Positions 62,245 through 64,000 of a stretch of DNA of 64,000 bases are shown one piece after another. The stretch covers positions 66,709,560 through 66,773,559 of the forward strand of contig OZ023273.1 of the NCBI GenBank assembly GCA_964007475.1. Direction: 5' to 3'. Position 1 is the stretch's first letter; each line of letters begins with the position of its first letter. A program made the translations under genes and the position numbers. The notes under the pieces are model-generated. The model was not told the origin of the DNA. It did not search any database and saw nothing but the letters and a program-made list of their open reading frames with translations. The stretch comes from Hybos culiciformis. Taxonomy: Eukaryota > Arthropoda > Insecta > Diptera > Hybotidae.

Positions 62245-64000
62245 AGTCTGTACAGTATACGAGTATACATTTAATTTATTACGTTTTCTCACTAAAATCA
62301 TCCCAACACACTAAGTATATTATTATTATTCTGAAGTTAATAAGTAAGTAAGTGATTCGTCTAAAAATGTAATTGTATAAGCTTTGTGATATAGGATTAT
62401 TATTTTTACAAAGTCTAAATTTTAACTTTAGATTTTAGAAATAATGATAATGAAATTCAGAATTTTATTGAAGTATAGATTTATTAAGTGACCAATAGAT
62501 TCATATTTGACCTTCCTCAAAGTTCCGCATAATCAGAATTTAATTATAAACTAATATGTAATTAAATTCAAATTTATACATCTTACATAACAATGTCAAG
62601 TTCTTAATTTAATCGACTTTTTGAAATGACAACAGAGTTTTATTAATTTATTTTAATTATTCCACTGTCCAGAAATAAAGAAATACTTAAGTATAGAAAA
62701 AATCAATATTTTTATTGAAATAAAAAAAAAAAACAAATTTAAATTTAATAAGTAGGTACATAGAGGGTAATAAATAAATTCTATTTGCAAGAACTTAGTT
62801 TTTGAATATAACATTTGTTGAATTTCCCAAGCCAAATGTCATTTAAAGTCTCGCTAATAGTTGTAGTACATTACGTTGAAATTAGACACAATTGTTTTCA
62901 TTCCTTTTTGATAAATAAATTGAAGGAATAGACATGGTATTTAGTTAGCTAATTTATTTCCATATAATTTGATGTAAGTTGAAAACAAATTTAACTTATA
63001 CACTTACTTACGTGAGGAGACAAGTTTTTAGATCATATGATTTGAACTGCCATTTTTGTGTAATTTCATTGATTTTATAATATTGAGTATGATGATAAAA
63101 AGTCGACAAAATTCAACCACGTCAATGAATTATTTTTATTATAAAAATAAATTTTTTTTTTTAATAATATTTTTATAATAAAAATAATGATGCCAATATG
63201 AATATAATTTTGAGGTTTTTCTAACTAAAAAAGAAGTCAATTCTTGGGAATATCATTTTCTCACGTATATTTTTCTTTATATGTTTACAGAGTTACTATG
63301 ATTTTTGCACGGGTAGTTATTTTTGTTTAAAATATTGTTAAAAATTATAGTTACAACGAAATAAAAATTTTCATGATATTTATTGACGGCCAATTAACTT
63401 TCATTAAATAATAAAAAACTCAATTCGCAATATAAAATCGTAAGTGTGTTGTAGCTTTTTTTTTTTTAGAAACAAACTTTAGTATTGTATTGGAAGGGCA
63501 GCATTTTCATACTTGAATGCTTAAAATTAAAATTACAAAGTTCATACACTGGGAGAGAGTAAAAAATAATAATTAAATCAAAAATTACTTATGTGAAGAA
63601 CTGTTATATCTAGAATAGAAACTACAATTTTTAAAGTTTTCGTCGTTGTAGCCAATCTGCATGCATTTTGATTTTAAAAGTGTAATAATATTCATTCAAA
63701 TGGAAAATAAAATTTAGAACAGGATATATGTGCTATTTTGTTGGATTGGATCTAGTTATGTACAATATACACAAATAGGAATTTATTACTTATAAAGAAT
63801 AGAATCAATTATTCTATTAACTTATATTCATTTTCAAATCTTTCCTATTCATTTATTATTTACAAAAATTATATTTTATTCACAAACTTGTTATAATAAA
63901 TATTAAAAAAAAAAAAACCAAAAGAAAAAAAACATTAAATCAATGCGAAAAAAACTAATGAAGGTTGAGGACGTAAGTTTTGTTATATTCTGAATGAGTT
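62245..64000. other. Gene-free AT-rich DNA to the window end
   Basis: No exon, RNA gene or bounded repeat seen. A minus-strand frame at 62653-62835 lacks support. Confidence 0.5.

Overview
The window looks like nuclear DNA of an insect. It is roughly 80% A+T, full of poly-A/poly-T runs, has spliced genes with GT-AG introns, and contains insect-style transposable elements (Helitrons beginning TCTAATATATAAAA and ending CTAG, hAT-like and other short inverted-repeat elements, a decayed non-LTR retrotransposon). Words such as ACATATGTATG and TTAGGTTAGG fit a fly (Diptera), but the order is an inference; aphids and moths also show some of the TAGGTACCTA words seen after 48 kb. There are no tRNA, rRNA, CRISPR or bacterial-type features. 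Splice sites, products and element boundaries below were read by eye. || Layout. (1) 118-309, minus: first coding exon of a secreted protein running off the left edge. (2) 422-26705: gene-poor AT-rich DNA with one short inverted-repeat element, a palindromic repeat interrupted by a Helitron (14692-16187), a dead LINE tail (about 19540-19985) and a hAT-like relic. (3) 26706-38478, plus: an unrecognised gene whose shared exon (26706-26780) can splice in frame into two homologous downstream exon sets, giving at least three possible C-termini (ending at 29092, 37934 and 38478). Its 10.2-kb intron holds a nest of fold-back repeats and a Helitron inserted in an older inverted-repeat element. (4) 38479-44832: AT-rich DNA with two well-bounded MITEs, one of them with an 8-bp target duplication and a tandemly duplicated left half. 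(5) 44925-46532, minus: a complete three-exon gene for a 247-residue DEK_C plus SWIB/MDM2 chromatin protein, the most secure gene here, with a 0.6-kb MITE just upstream. (6) 46533-64000: one possible terminal exon (48073-48263), a stretch rich in AAGTACTTA-type words, two further copies of the palindromic repeat, a 115-bp exact ectopic duplication with target-site duplication, and a 1.1-kb inverted-repeat element carrying an array of perfect palindromes. || The genes do not form an operon or an evident pathway. The most interesting items are the alternative homologous exon sets of the gene at 26.7-38.5 kb, the palindrome array at 61.3-61.9 kb, the fold-back nest at 30.6-32.0 kb, and the 115-bp duplication at 58321-58435.
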